This document shows positions 1 through 9,555 of a stretch of DNA of 10,745 bases, in pieces (the stretch's first letter is position 1; each line of letters begins with the position of its first letter). The stretch is taken from NCBI GenBank assembly GCA_964648415.1, contig CAZYOC010000155.1:1-10745 (forward strand). The letters run 5' to 3'. The translations under genes were made by a program, and so were the position numbers. Under the pieces are notes generated by a model. That model made no database searches, was not told where the DNA came from, and was given only the letters and a program-made list of their open reading frames with translations. This stretch comes from G963669175 sp964648415 (lineage in GTDB: Bacteria; Electryoneota; Electryoneia; Electryoneales; Electryoneaceae).

Positions 1-110
1 ACAGGTTTACCAGATCCTTCAACCCCGGCAGCGGGTTGCATAAAACGAAGACAAATTGTCGTTATGTGATTCAAAGCCGAAAACCCATTAAGCCGATTCT
101 ATGTCAAGGG
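1..110. other. Left-edge sequence without a supportable gene
   Basis: No start codon with a ribosome site and no recognisable protein is visible. One plus frame is open from the edge and stops at the TAA at 40-42, so this could be the last 13 codons of a rightward gene cut by the window. One minus frame starts at an ATG at 41-39 and is open to the edge, but it has no Shine-Dalgarno sequence. A small hairpin, CAACCC/GGGTTG, lies at 20-38. Sequence left of base 1 is needed to decide. Confidence 0.2.
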
Positions 111-227
111 TTATAGTAATTCTCGAATGAAATGTCCCATGATGTCATTCCTGCGAAAGCAGGAATCCAGAATAAACAAGCACTTAAGAATCTTAGTATG
201 TTCGATTCTTTGCAAGAACCACTATAA
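111..227. repeat. 117-bp miniature inverted-repeat element, copy A
   Basis: The element begins TTATAGTaaTTCT and ends with the inverse AGAAccACTATAA, giving imperfect terminal inverted repeats (11 of the first 13 positions match). Inside is a perfect 8-bp hairpin, ATTCCTGC (147-154) / GCAGGAAT (159-166), closed by a GAAA tetraloop. A second copy of the same length at 8775-8891 matches at 107 of 117 positions by hand count. It has no coding capacity, so it would need a transposase supplied in trans. The TA-rich ends would suit a TA-targeting IS630/mariner-type enzyme, but that is inference. It lies downstream of the histidine kinase gene. Confidence 0.75.
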
Positions 228-296
228 GTTGACGGAACATGAATACTCGTGAAATATCCGGGCTAAGCCTTTTCTGCAAACCCCGGCGCGTTTCTT

Positions 297-319
297 ACAA
301 CCGGCGGTTCGCCGGTTGT
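297..319 (+). terminator. Intrinsic terminator, plus orientation, abutting the kinase stop codon
   Basis: A perfect 10-bp stem ACAACCGGCG (297-306) / CGCCGGTTGT (310-319) is followed on the plus strand by the T-rich run TTTTATTT. In this direction it is a good intrinsic terminator. On the minus strand the stem follows the kinase stop by one base, but only GTAAGAAA comes after it, so termination of the kinase transcript here would be weaker. It probably serves a rightward gene lying left of the window, or works in both directions between convergent genes. Confidence 0.65.
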
Positions 320-320
320 T

Positions 321-3300
321 TTATTTCACACTTTCCAATTCCCGCTTGAAGGTCTGGAATTTATCAAGAAGCTCATCGTAGGTCTCCTCGACCTCCCGCG
401 CCTTCCCTTCCATACATAGCTTTTCCAAGCGCCCGGCGGTATCGGAAACGTCCTGAACCCCATAGAAACCGGCCCCGCTTTTGATGGAATGAGCGTCGAA
501 ACGAAGGCTGTGAAGATCCTCACGCGCAATCGCACTTCCCATATCTCCTAACTGTTTTTCCACATGCTGCGCCAGGAGATTGAGCAGACGCGACGCATCC
601 GGCCCAAAGTCATTGCTCACCTTCTCCAGATTGAACGTCTCGCTCTTCTTCGGGATCTCGTAGGCCGGCTGGATCACGTGAACGATTTCAGGCGTTTTGC
701 TGCTTTCTTCCTCGGGATGAGTGAACCACCGATCCACCGTTTCCAATAGCGTTTGCTTCCTGATCGGCTTGGGCACGACATCATTCATGCCCACGGTGAG
801 GCAACGATCCAGCTCCTGCAAGTAGGTTGTGGCGGTCAACGCGAGAATCGGCGTGTTTCGGTTCTTGCCCGGCCCCTTTCGGATCAGGCGTGTCGCCTCG
901 AAACCGTCCATTTCCGGCATCAATACATCCATCAAGATGAGATCGAAAGGCTTTTTCTTGCAGAGTTCAACCGCCATCTTACCATTGTCGGCCACTTCCA
1001 CCCGGCAGTCCGCCTGCAGCAGGTGCGCCATGAGGATTTGCTGATTCGGGGGATAGTCTTCAACCAGTAACAGACGTCGTTGCGAAAGATCTACTGCTGG
1101 CGGATTGTCACTTCGAGATTGAGTGGCGACACCTTCATAGACGCTATCCGGTGTCTCGATCACTTTCACATTAATTATGAACCGGAAGGTGCTGCCCACC
1201 CCCAGCGTGCTCTCGACTCCAATGTCGCCGCCCATCAACTGCACCAGCTGGCGAGCGATCGTGGTTCCAAGCCCTGTTCCTCCATGACTGCGTGTGCGGC
1301 TGCCGTCGACCTGGAAGAAACTATCAAATACCTTTTCCAGCTTGTCTTTTGGGATACCGACACCGGTGTCGCGAATGCTGAACGCCAGTGTCGCCATATC
1401 GCCTTTGAGATTGATCAACTCCGCCTTAAGGGTAATTGAGCCGGTATCGGTAAACTTGATGGCATTCCACAGCAAGTTATAGAAAACTTGTTTAAAACGA
1501 ACAGGATCTATATATATCACCTTTGGAAGCTTATCATCAATTATTTCAACATAATCTAATTTCTTTTTCTCAATATGATGCATAAAACTAATCCCCAGAG
1601 ATTTAAGAAGATATTCAATATCTACATATATTGGATCATATTTTGCAATATTACTTTTCAGCTTAATATGATCCAATATATCACTAATTATAACAATTAA
1701 TCCTTCAGCCTCAGATATAATTTGTTCTAATAATTTTGTGGTATTTGTATCAATATTATTATCCATTAACATTTCTGCTAATCCGATAATAGCAGTCAAG
1801 GGCGTACGCATTTCATGTGTTGTATTCGATAAAAATGTTTCTTTTGCCCGATTTGCTTCTTCCGCTTTAATCTTTGCAGTAATTAGCTGTTCTTCTACTC
1901 TTTTTTGAATAGATATATCACGCCCAACAGCAATAATGGAATCACTTCCATTACTTTCTTGCATATATGAAAATACCCAGGACATCCATCGCCACCCGGT
2001 CTTCGTTTTGATCAAAAGCTCTTCATGCGAGGTACTATTATTTTCCAATACCCATTTAACAGTATTACAACACTTTTTTCTATGTTCTTTCTTGACAATA
2101 TCAATAAAACTTCTATCTAATATAATATCCTTCTTGTTTTCCACAATACGAGCATAAGAAGGGCTATAAAAAGTATAATTATAATTATCATCAAATTTTA
2201 ATATAATATCCTTCATGTTATCAACTAATAATCTATATTTTTCTTCACTTATACGCAATTTATCTTCCATAAGAACTCGTTCTGTTATATCTCTCGTCAA
2301 AGATGCCAACATATATCCCTTTTCAGATTCTATAGCAAATGGCGATTGTATTAAGGATTTTATTTTACCATGTTTATCCTTTATCTTTACTTCTATACCA
2401 TCTTGGAACAATTCACTGTAACCATTTTTTAAAGCCTCGGTAAGTTCTTTCTTATGCTTTTCTATTCTTTTCTTATTATCAATTTTACTTTTCCCCTTAG
2501 ATACAGAAACATCTTGTATATTCCATAATTTTTCTCCAATTGCTTTGTCACGAGATAAACCGCTGATTTTCGATTGTGCTTCATTCCATTCAATAATGGT
2601 TCCTGTTTCATCTGTCAACATGACACCTTCCGATGTCTTTTCTATAATTCTACGAATCTTTGACTCGCTATCCCTTAGCTTTATTTCTGTGTTCTTCCGA
2701 TCTGTAATATCAGATAAAGTGCCCAGGAAAATACGATTCGATACATCCCCTGTAGCGTGAAATTGGCCTTGTACGAACATCCATCGCAGGGAGGCATCTG
2801 CAGCATGAACCCTGAACTCTTTTTGGAAGGTCGCCGATGGTATCAAGACTTTTTCACGAACTTCGTGAATAATGCTTTTCAGGTCTTCTTTGTGGACATA
2901 ACGTCGGGTATCGGTAACATGCAGCGCTTGTGTCGATTCGGGAATCCCCACCAACCGACGTGATTGCGGATCCATGAACACCTCGCCTGTGTCCAGGTTC
3001 ACTTCCCAGACACCGGTGTGACCGGCCTCGGTGGCAAGGGCGTATCGTTTCTGGTTTTCCAGCAGTTCCTGCTCCACACCTCGCCGCTTAGTGATATCGC
3101 GCGCCATGCCGGCAATACGGACCAGATTTCCATCCCCATCCATGTAAGGACAAACGCGATCTTCCACCCAGATGTAACTACCGTCCGGTCTGCGCAGACG
3201 AATGGTATTCTCATGAATCCGTCCCTGACGAAGCACTTCAATCCGTGCCGCAAGATTTCCGCGATCATCCGGGTGAACCAGTTTGCGGATGGTTTCCAGC

Positions 3301-3491
3301 AGGTTGTCCTGTCGGGCGGGCGCGATCAGTTCCAGGTAGTTCTTCGATCCCCACTCCAACGTGAGCCGGCCTGGTCCTTCGACACGTAAGACATAGGCAT
3401 AATCCACGGAGAGGTTAAGAATGTCTTGCAGGAGATCTTCGGGAGGGGTGCGGCCAGTAGTGGATTCAACGTGATTGGATGTGGGTGTCAT
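321..3491 (-). CDS. Hybrid sensor histidine kinase, PAS(x4)-HisKA-HATPase-REC-Hpt
   Basis: This 1056-residue soluble multi-step phosphorelay kinase has no signal peptide or membrane segment, so it should sense a cytoplasmic cue. Four PAS/PAC units can be seen, ending near residues 137 (ARDITKRR), 266 (SDITDRK), 405 (TRDITER) and 530 (GRDISIQK). The phosphoacceptor is His559 in THEMRTPL. The ATPase domain has its N box around Asn672-Asn676, DTGVGIP at 708-714 and GGTGLG at 737-742. A receiver domain follows, with acidic pair Glu811-Asp812, phosphorylated Asp855, Thr886 and Lys908. The C-terminal Hpt has His1001 in HSIKSGAG. All catalytic residues are present, so an internal His-Asp-His relay is expected, but no DNA-binding output domain or partner regulator is nearby. 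The ligand is unknown. The start is set by GGAGGA three to four bases before ATG. Residues about 255-670 are encoded by markedly AT-rich DNA and are rich in Lys, Ile and Asn, unlike both ends. Confidence 0.93.
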   Translation of the reverse strand: MTPTSNHVESTTGRTPPEDLLQDILNLSVDYAYVLRVEGPGRLTLEWGSKNYLELIAPARQDNLLETIRKLVHPDDRGNLAARIEVLRQGRIHENTIRLRRPDGSYIWVEDRVCPYMDGDGNLVRIAGMARDITKRRGVEQELLENQKRYALATEAGHTGVWEVNLDTGEVFMDPQSRRLVGIPESTQALHVTDTRRYVHKEDLKSIIHEVREKVLIPSATFQKEFRVHAADASLRWMFVQGQFHATGDVSNRIFLGTLSDITDRKNTEIKLRDSESKIRRIIEKTSEGVMLTDETGTIIEWNEAQSKISGLSRDKAIGEKLWNIQDVSVSKGKSKIDNKKRIEKHKKELTEALKNGYSELFQDGIEVKIKDKHGKIKSLIQSPFAIESEKGYMLASLTRDITERVLMEDKLRISEEKYRLLVDNMKDIILKFDDNYNYTFYSPSYARIVENKKDIILDRSFIDIVKKEHRKKCCNTVKWVLENNSTSHEELLIKTKTGWRWMSWVFSYMQESNGSDSIIAVGRDISIQKRVEEQLITAKIKAEEANRAKETFLSNTTHEMRTPLTAIIGLAEMLMDNNIDTNTTKLLEQIISEAEGLIVIISDILDHIKLKSNIAKYDPIYVDIEYLLKSLGISFMHHIEKKKLDYVEIIDDKLPKVIYIDPVRFKQVFYNLLWNAIKFTDTGSITLKAELINLKGDMATLAFSIRDTGVGIPKDKLEKVFDSFFQVDGSRTRSHGGTGLGTTIARQLVQLMGGDIGVESTLGVGSTFRFIINVKVIETPDSVYEGVATQSRSDNPPAVDLSQRRLLLVEDYPPNQQILMAHLLQADCRVEVADNGKMAVELCKKKPFDLILMDVLMPEMDGFEATRLIRKGPGKNRNTPILALTATTYLQELDRCLTVGMNDVVPKPIRKQTLLETVDRWFTHPEEESSKTPEIVHVIQPAYEIPKKSETFNLEKVSNDFGPDASRLLNLLAQHVEKQLGDMGSAIAREDLHSLRFDAHSIKSGAGFYGVQDVSDTAGRLEKLCMEGKAREVEETYDELLDKFQTFKRELESVK

Positions 3492-3521
3492 GGACTCCTC
3501 CAGGCGCAGGTTCGCGTTGCC

Positions 3522-3580
3522 TTCTATAATGAGACTGGATTGTACTGTCCCATCATGTCATCCCCGCGCAGGCGGGGATC
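3522..3580. repeat. Diverged, partial copy (C) of the 117-bp repeat family
   Basis: From about 3522 the sequence aligns without gaps to the left half of copies A and B, including the TATA-containing end and the block TGTCCCAT.ATGTCAT. Its hairpin ATCCCCGC (3560-3567) / GCGGGGAT (3572-3579) with loop GCAG keeps the 8-bp stem of copy A. Two T-A pairs have become C-G pairs by changes on both sides. The right half of the element is not recognisable. It lies immediately upstream of the kinase gene and overlaps its likely promoter. Confidence 0.55.
3523..3551 (-). promoter_or_regulatory. Candidate sigma-70 promoter for the histidine kinase
   Basis: Read on the minus strand, GGGACA (3551-3546) and TATAGA (3528-3523) are separated by 17 bases. 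Each matches four of six consensus positions. The -10 box ends about 31 bases before the ATG. Both boxes fall within the repeat-derived segment, so the repeat may have supplied the promoter. Found by eye only. Confidence 0.35.
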
Positions 3581-3603
3581 TCCTCCGGTTCCGGCTTGGC
3601 CAA

Positions 3604-3644
3604 GGCAAGATCGGTAAGCCTTTTCACATGCTCCAGATCTTGCC
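3604..3644. repeat. 9-bp inverted repeat between kinase and acnA
   Basis: GGCAAGATC (3604-3612) and GATCTTGCC (3636-3644) are exact inverse copies separated by 23 bases. No T tract follows on either strand, so this is not a standard terminator. It could be a binding site, a repeat remnant or chance. Confidence 0.35.
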
Positions 3645-3697
3645 CAGCTTCACGAATATACGGCCCTGCGGGGTAAAAATCCCGCCTTGCCGCCCAC

Positions 3698-3738
3698 AAA
3701 AACGCCGCTCACCTGCCCGGCGGGCTCGGTGAGCGGCG
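3698..3738 (-). terminator. Intrinsic terminator of acnA
   Basis: On the minus strand an 11-bp perfect stem CGCCGCTCACC (3738-3728) / GGTGAGCGGCG (3713-3703) is followed at once by TTTTT (3702-3698). The loop contains a further GCCC/GGGC pairing. It starts 30 bases after the acnA stop codon, so acnA is probably the last gene of its transcript and the kinase is expressed separately. Confidence 0.85.
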
Positions 3739-3768
3739 CTGATCGTTCACGTCTGCCTGATGCGAGGA

Positions 3769-6474
<2,706 letters not shown>

Positions 6475-6570
6475 GGTTGAACTCCATGCGGTTTGGGTTT
6501 GGGGGAAAGATCAATTGCCCCGGCGCCGGCGGGCGCACCGTTGCGCCCGACCCTGAAATACCGGAGTGAG

Positions 6571-6599
6571 AAGATAAGCTCAGCGGGTTGACAGGACAA
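6571..6599 (-). promoter_or_regulatory. Candidate promoter for acnA
   Basis: On the minus strand TTGTCC (6599-6594) and TATCTT (6576-6571) are 17 bases apart, each matching four of six sigma-70 consensus positions. This would give a leader of roughly 90 bases before the acnA ATG. Found by eye; moderate match only. Confidence 0.3.
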
Positions 6600-6782
6600 G
6601 ATGGGTGACCTCGACATACAACCCGGTTGGCACGGGCCATTGTAGCACGGACGTCCCATCCGTGTAAATGAAGGGCGAGATGCTCGACACTGCATTCCGG
6701 CGGCTATCCTCTGGAAGAGTGCAGGACAACTCTGCGTGGCTAGAGGCTCTCGCACAGGGATTGATTACTGGAATCCTCCCCT

Positions 6783-6811
6783 GTTCCAGAAGCCGTAATT
6801 GATTGTATATT
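6783..6811 (+). promoter_or_regulatory. Candidate promoter for hicB
   Basis: A good -10 box, TATATT (6806-6811, five of six consensus), lies 24 bases before the hicB ATG. The -35 position 17 bases upstream reads GTTCCA, only three of six, so activity would be weak or activator-dependent. The short leader would still contain the Shine-Dalgarno site. Confidence 0.3.
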
Positions 6812-6835
6812 AGCAGACACGATCTGGAGTGAGTC

Positions 6836-7030
6836 ATGCGATACATGTCGTTTCAAGTCATCATCGAAAAAGAGCCTGACGATGAGGGCTACCTCGCCTA
6901 CAGCCCCACCCTTCCAGGGTGTTTCAGCAGTGGGCTTACCATCGAGGAGGCGAAGGCGAGTATTCGAGAGGCGATCCAGCTACATGTGGAATCCCTGGTT
7001 GAACGCGATTTGCTTTTCATTGCCTCGTAA
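6836..7030 (+). CDS. HicB-like antitoxin-family protein, solitary
   Basis: This 64-residue protein has the HicB N-terminal fold signature: a first beta strand (FQVIIEKE), then DEGYLAYSPTLPGCFSSG, then a helix beginning TIEEAKASIREAIQLHVESL. In HicAB modules HicB neutralises the HicA mRNA interferase. This version ends right after the helix and lacks the C-terminal helix-turn-helix or ribbon-helix-helix domain that longer HicB proteins use to repress their own promoter. No hicA-like gene lies within the 361 bases upstream or the 91 bases downstream, so it is an orphan in this window. GGAG lies six bases before the ATG; an in-frame Met at codon 4 is an alternative start without comparable spacing. 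It is co-directional with gatD. Family assignment is confident; the function of solitary short HicB proteins is uncertain. Confidence 0.82.
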   Translation: MRYMSFQVIIEKEPDDEGYLAYSPTLPGCFSSGLTIEEAKASIREAIQLHVESLVERDLLFIAS

Positions 7031-7038
7031 TCCTTTGC

Positions 7039-7088
7039 GAGCCCCAGCGTTCCCCCCGTTGCACCCTCCCCCGCCCCACCTTACCTTT
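7039..7088 (+). other. C-rich, G-poor spacer between hicB and gatD
   Basis: The 91-base gap contains a pyrimidine-rich plus-strand stretch with runs such as CCCCCC and CCTCCCCC and few G residues. In RNA this resembles the C>G composition of Rho loading sites, which could uncouple gatD from hicB. No hairpin terminator or clear promoter is seen here. The Rho role is inference. Confidence 0.3.
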
Positions 7089-7121
7089 GCCGTGTTACAA
7101 CGGACCTGAGAGGACGTGATC

Positions 7122-8579
7122 ATGCCGGATATACTGGACGCTGTCGGGATTGTGGAAGACGGGGTGGAGCTGCCCCAGGCCGATCCCGGGGAAGACTGCA
7201 AGGGCTACCGTGGCGACGCGCGGGCGCTGCTGGAACAGACCGGGGCGCGGGTCTGGTGCGAAGTCGTGCTCGAGACCACGCGCGGCTCGTTCCCGGGCAT
7301 CCTCCTGCCCCGCAGCGAGACCGCCGATGACCAGCACCTGGTCATCAAGCTCACCTACAACGGGTATAACATCGGTGTCGCAGTCAACACCATCGAAAAG
7401 ATCCGCATCGCGGGATACCGGAAGGCCAACTATAAAATTCCCGAGAAAGAATTCCCGGTCGATGAAGGCAAGCCGAACGTGGTCCTGCTGGGCACCGGCG
7501 GCACCATCGCCAGCCGGTTGGACTACCGCACCGGCGCGGTGATCCCGGCGTTCTCGCCCGGCGAACTCTACGGCGCCGTACCCGAGCTGGCCGACCTCTG
7601 CAACCTCCGCACGACCAAGCTCTACGGCGAATTCAGCGAGAACATCGGGCCGAAGCACTGGAAAGGCGTCGCCGAGGAGATCGTGCGGGAGATCGAAGAG
7701 AACCACGTGGACGGCGTGGTGATCGGCCACGGCACCGACACCATGCACTACACCGCCGCCGCGTTGACCTTCATGGTGCAGAACCTGCCCTGCCCGGTGG
7801 TGGTGGTGGGCAGCCAGCGTTCCAGCGACCGGCCCTCATCGGACGCCGCTCTGAACCTGATGCGCGCCATCAAGACCGCCGCCGACGGCGACTTCGGCGA
7901 GGTCATGGTCTGCATGTTCGGCCCGACCAGCGACAATTACGACCTGCTGCACCGCGGCACTCGTGTTCGGAAGATGCACTCCAGCTACCGCAGTACCTTC
8001 CGCACCCTGTCCGACACTCCCATCGCCCGGGTCGACCAGGAAGGCTTCCGCCCGATCAAGCACGAGGAAGACTTCAAGCACCGCGACATGAACCGCAAGC
8101 CGATCCTGGACAACGTGTTCGACGAGCGCGTGGCGATCATCTGGTACTACCCGAACATGCAGCCGGACGTGGTGGACAGCCTGGTGGACAACGGGTACAA
8201 GGGCATCATCATCGCCGGCACCGGCCTGGGGCATGTCAACAAACCCCTCTACCCCGCCATCAAACGCGGCGTGGAAAAAGGCGTCCACTTCTTTATGACC
8301 GTGCAAACGCTCTGGGGCTATGTGCAGATGTTCGTGTACGATACCGGCCGTGACATCATGGAGCTGGGCGTGACGCCGCTGGCGAACATGCTGCCGGAAG
8401 TGGCGTATGTGAAGCTGGGCTGGGTGCTGGGGCACTCCCACGACCCCTACGAGGTGAAGCGCATGATGCTGACACCTGTCAACGGCGAGCTGACCGAACG
8501 CGAACCGATCGACGGCTACCTGGTGATGCAGGGCGGCCTGCCGGAGCTGGAGGATTACTTCAAGCGGTTCCGGGTGTAG
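7122..8579 (+). CDS. gatD: GatD-type amidohydrolase (Glu-tRNA(Gln) amidotransferase subunit D-like)
   Basis: This 485-residue asparaginase-superfamily protein has the GatD layout rather than that of a plain L-asparaginase. A small N-terminal barrel-like domain (residues about 28-100, with TYNGYNIGVAV) precedes the asparaginase domain (about 117-485). Expected catalytic residues are all present: Thr128 in GTGGTIAS, Thr205 and Asp206 in HGTDTMHYTAAAL, and Lys284 in RGTRVRKMHSSYRSTF. In archaea GatD hydrolyses glutamine and passes ammonia to GatE, which converts Glu-tRNA(Gln) to Gln-tRNA(Gln). No gatE is found here, so the protein may pair with a distant GatE or act as a free amidase. It is somewhat longer than the roughly 420-440 residues I recall for archaeal GatD. 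The ATG at 7122 is preferred because AGAGGA ends seven bases upstream; an in-frame GTG at 7116 is too close to that site. No terminator is obvious after the stop. Confidence 0.85.
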   Translation: MPDILDAVGIVEDGVELPQADPGEDCKGYRGDARALLEQTGARVWCEVVLETTRGSFPGILLPRSETADDQHLVIKLTYNGYNIGVAVNTIEKIRIAGYRKANYKIPEKEFPVDEGKPNVVLLGTGGTIASRLDYRTGAVIPAFSPGELYGAVPELADLCNLRTTKLYGEFSENIGPKHWKGVAEEIVREIEENHVDGVVIGHGTDTMHYTAAALTFMVQNLPCPVVVVGSQRSSDRPSSDAALNLMRAIKTAADGDFGEVMVCMFGPTSDNYDLLHRGTRVRKMHSSYRSTFRTLSDTPIARVDQEGFRPIKHEEDFKHRDMNRKPILDNVFDERVAIIWYYPNMQPDVVDSLVDNGYKGIIIAGTGLGHVNKPLYPAIKRGVEKGVHFFMTVQTLWGYVQMFVYDTGRDIMELGVTPLANMLPEVAYVKLGWVLGHSHDPYEVKRMMLTPVNGELTEREPIDGYLVMQGGLPELEDYFKRFRV

Positions 8580-8598
8580 GAGGTGAGAAAGCATTCTT

Positions 8599-8634
8599 AA
8601 CAAGATAAACAGGATGCTTAGGATGCCAAGGATG
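8599..8634. repeat. Four degenerate 9-bp tandem units
   Basis: Just after gatD the sequence reads as four 9-base units: AACAAGATA, AACAGGATG, CTTAGGATG and CCAAGGATG. They share the core AGGAT. Similar AACAGGAT-type short repeats are scattered in many bacterial genomes. No function is evident. Confidence 0.45.
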
Positions 8635-8774
8635 TAGAATTGAGAAGAGATTCAGAATATGATTCATTCGAAGGATACCAAGACGCAGAACTGACTGCCA
8701 CTGCATTGCATCAGCGACGTCAATTGGCTTGTTCTAGCTGAGGATGCCATCTTCCTCATGGTTTCTCTCATGAT

Positions 8775-8891
8775 TTATAGTAATACTCTAATGAAATGTC
8801 CCATGATTTCATTCCTGCAAAGACAGGAACCCAGAATAAACAAGTACTTAAGAGTCTTAGTATGTTCGATTCTTTGCAAGAACCACTATGA
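8775..8891. repeat. 117-bp miniature inverted-repeat element, copy B
   Basis: This is the same length as copy A and matches it at 107 of 117 positions by hand count, in the same orientation and without gaps. Its terminal repeats are TTATAGTaaTaCT and AGAAccACTATGA. The internal hairpin is weaker than in copy A (TTCCTG/CAGGAA), having taken uncompensated changes. It fills the gap between the convergent gatD and protease genes. Its right end overlaps the final two codons of the protease gene, providing the TAG stop. Confidence 0.75.
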
Positions 8892-9527
8892 CTCGATCAA
8901 TGGAAACTCATCAAGCCGGATAAATGGAGCAGAGGAGGGTGGCGTCTGAAATATTCCATGACAGTACTTATATTTGTGGCCACTATTACAGGGGCATGGT
9001 TCATTTCTGCCTACCTGAGGCACCTGTTCGGCATTTTGCACATATCCATATACCATTGGATCGCGGCCATAATCAATGTGGAGACTCGATGGAGCAAGAT
9101 AACACAAGGCTGGATGGTACTTTCCAAACGTGAAACTGAAATCACCTTGACCTATTACATCCATCCCAATCAACATTTGGCCTTCTCCCACCATTTCATC
9201 ACAGACAGTAACACGTAACCGTGGAATAACCAGCTGATTAGGCAATCCAATTGCTACATAACATATATCTGCCATCGTGATACCACCAGCCGTATGGACT
9301 TCTTCTTGGTCCTCCGAAACTAGATCCAACTTCTCAAAAAGAGAAGGAGTAATCGCGGTATTTGTTGCGCCAGTGTCCCATATTGCTCGAACTTTCAAAA
9401 AAGCAAAATCCGACTCGATCGGCGAATCGGACAATGAATCCTTTGACAACCACGCATCCGTGATGATTTCTCTTACCTGTGATGGATACCGATACGTGAA
9501 TCCAAATAGCTGAAACTGCCTATCCAT
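8886..9527 (-). CDS. Retropepsin-like aspartic protease with SEC-C zinc motif
   Basis: This 213-residue protein carries a single retropepsin-type half: the catalytic motif Asp51-Thr-Gly-Ala in VRAIWDTGATNTAIT, a flap-like TAGGI near 79-83, and the second family block LIGMDVIGQGDF at 119-130. With one DTGA motif it should act as a homodimer, as retroviral proteases do. A SEC-C metal-binding motif follows at about 172-190, with Cys178, Cys180, Cys189 and His190 in the CxCx8CH pattern. That motif is known from SecA, where it binds zinc and contacts SecB and ribosomes. There is no signal peptide, so it is cytoplasmic. GGAGG lies four bases before the ATG. It is the second gene of a two-gene operon, 28 bases after the DUF5678-like gene. 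A 23-residue tail after SEC-C ends in codons contributed by repeat copy B. The protease substrate is unknown. Confidence 0.82.
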   Translation of the reverse strand: MDRQFQLFGFTYRYPSQVREIITDAWLSKDSLSDSPIESDFAFLKVRAIWDTGATNTAITPSLFEKLDLVSEDQEEVHTAGGITMADICYVAIGLPNQLVIPRLRVTVCDEMVGEGQMLIGMDVIGQGDFSFTFGKYHPALCYLAPSSLHIDYGRDPMVYGYVQNAEQVPQVGRNEPCPCNSGHKYKYCHGIFQTPPSSAPFIRLDEFPLIES

Positions 9528-9555
9528 AACCCCTCCAGAAACCGACTCATATTAG

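Larger units (their letters stand above)
6475..6835. other. Divergent intergenic region between acnA and hicB
   Basis: These 361 bases hold no credible coding sequence. They contain the candidate acnA promoter on the left and a candidate hicB promoter on the right. Between them lies a hairpin CACGGA (6646-6651) / TCCGTG (6659-6664) containing the palindrome GGACGTCC. I recognise no operator for a named regulator. Confidence 0.5.

Noticed and set aside
3553..3733. A roughly 50-codon minus-strand open frame ending IPACAGMT inside repeat copy C
   Set aside because: It has no usable start codon or ribosome site, overlaps the acnA terminator, and its end is the standard translation of this repeat type.
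6580..6846. 88-codon minus-strand frame in the acnA-hicB gap as a possible HicA or other gene
   Set aside because: It does not resemble HicA, lacks a ribosome site and overlaps the hicB start and both candidate promoters.
7095..8603. Long minus-strand frames opposite gatD (217 and 255 codons)
   Set aside because: They are shadows of the GC-rich gatD codons and show no domain or ribosome site.
8739..8758. TGAGGA/TCCTCA hairpin as gatD terminator
   Set aside because: The stem is only 6 bp, it lies 160 bases after the stop, and no T tract follows.
8924..9218. Plus-strand frames opposite the protease gene (69 and 86 codons)
   Set aside because: They overlap the well-supported protease gene, have no family resemblance and no good ribosome site.
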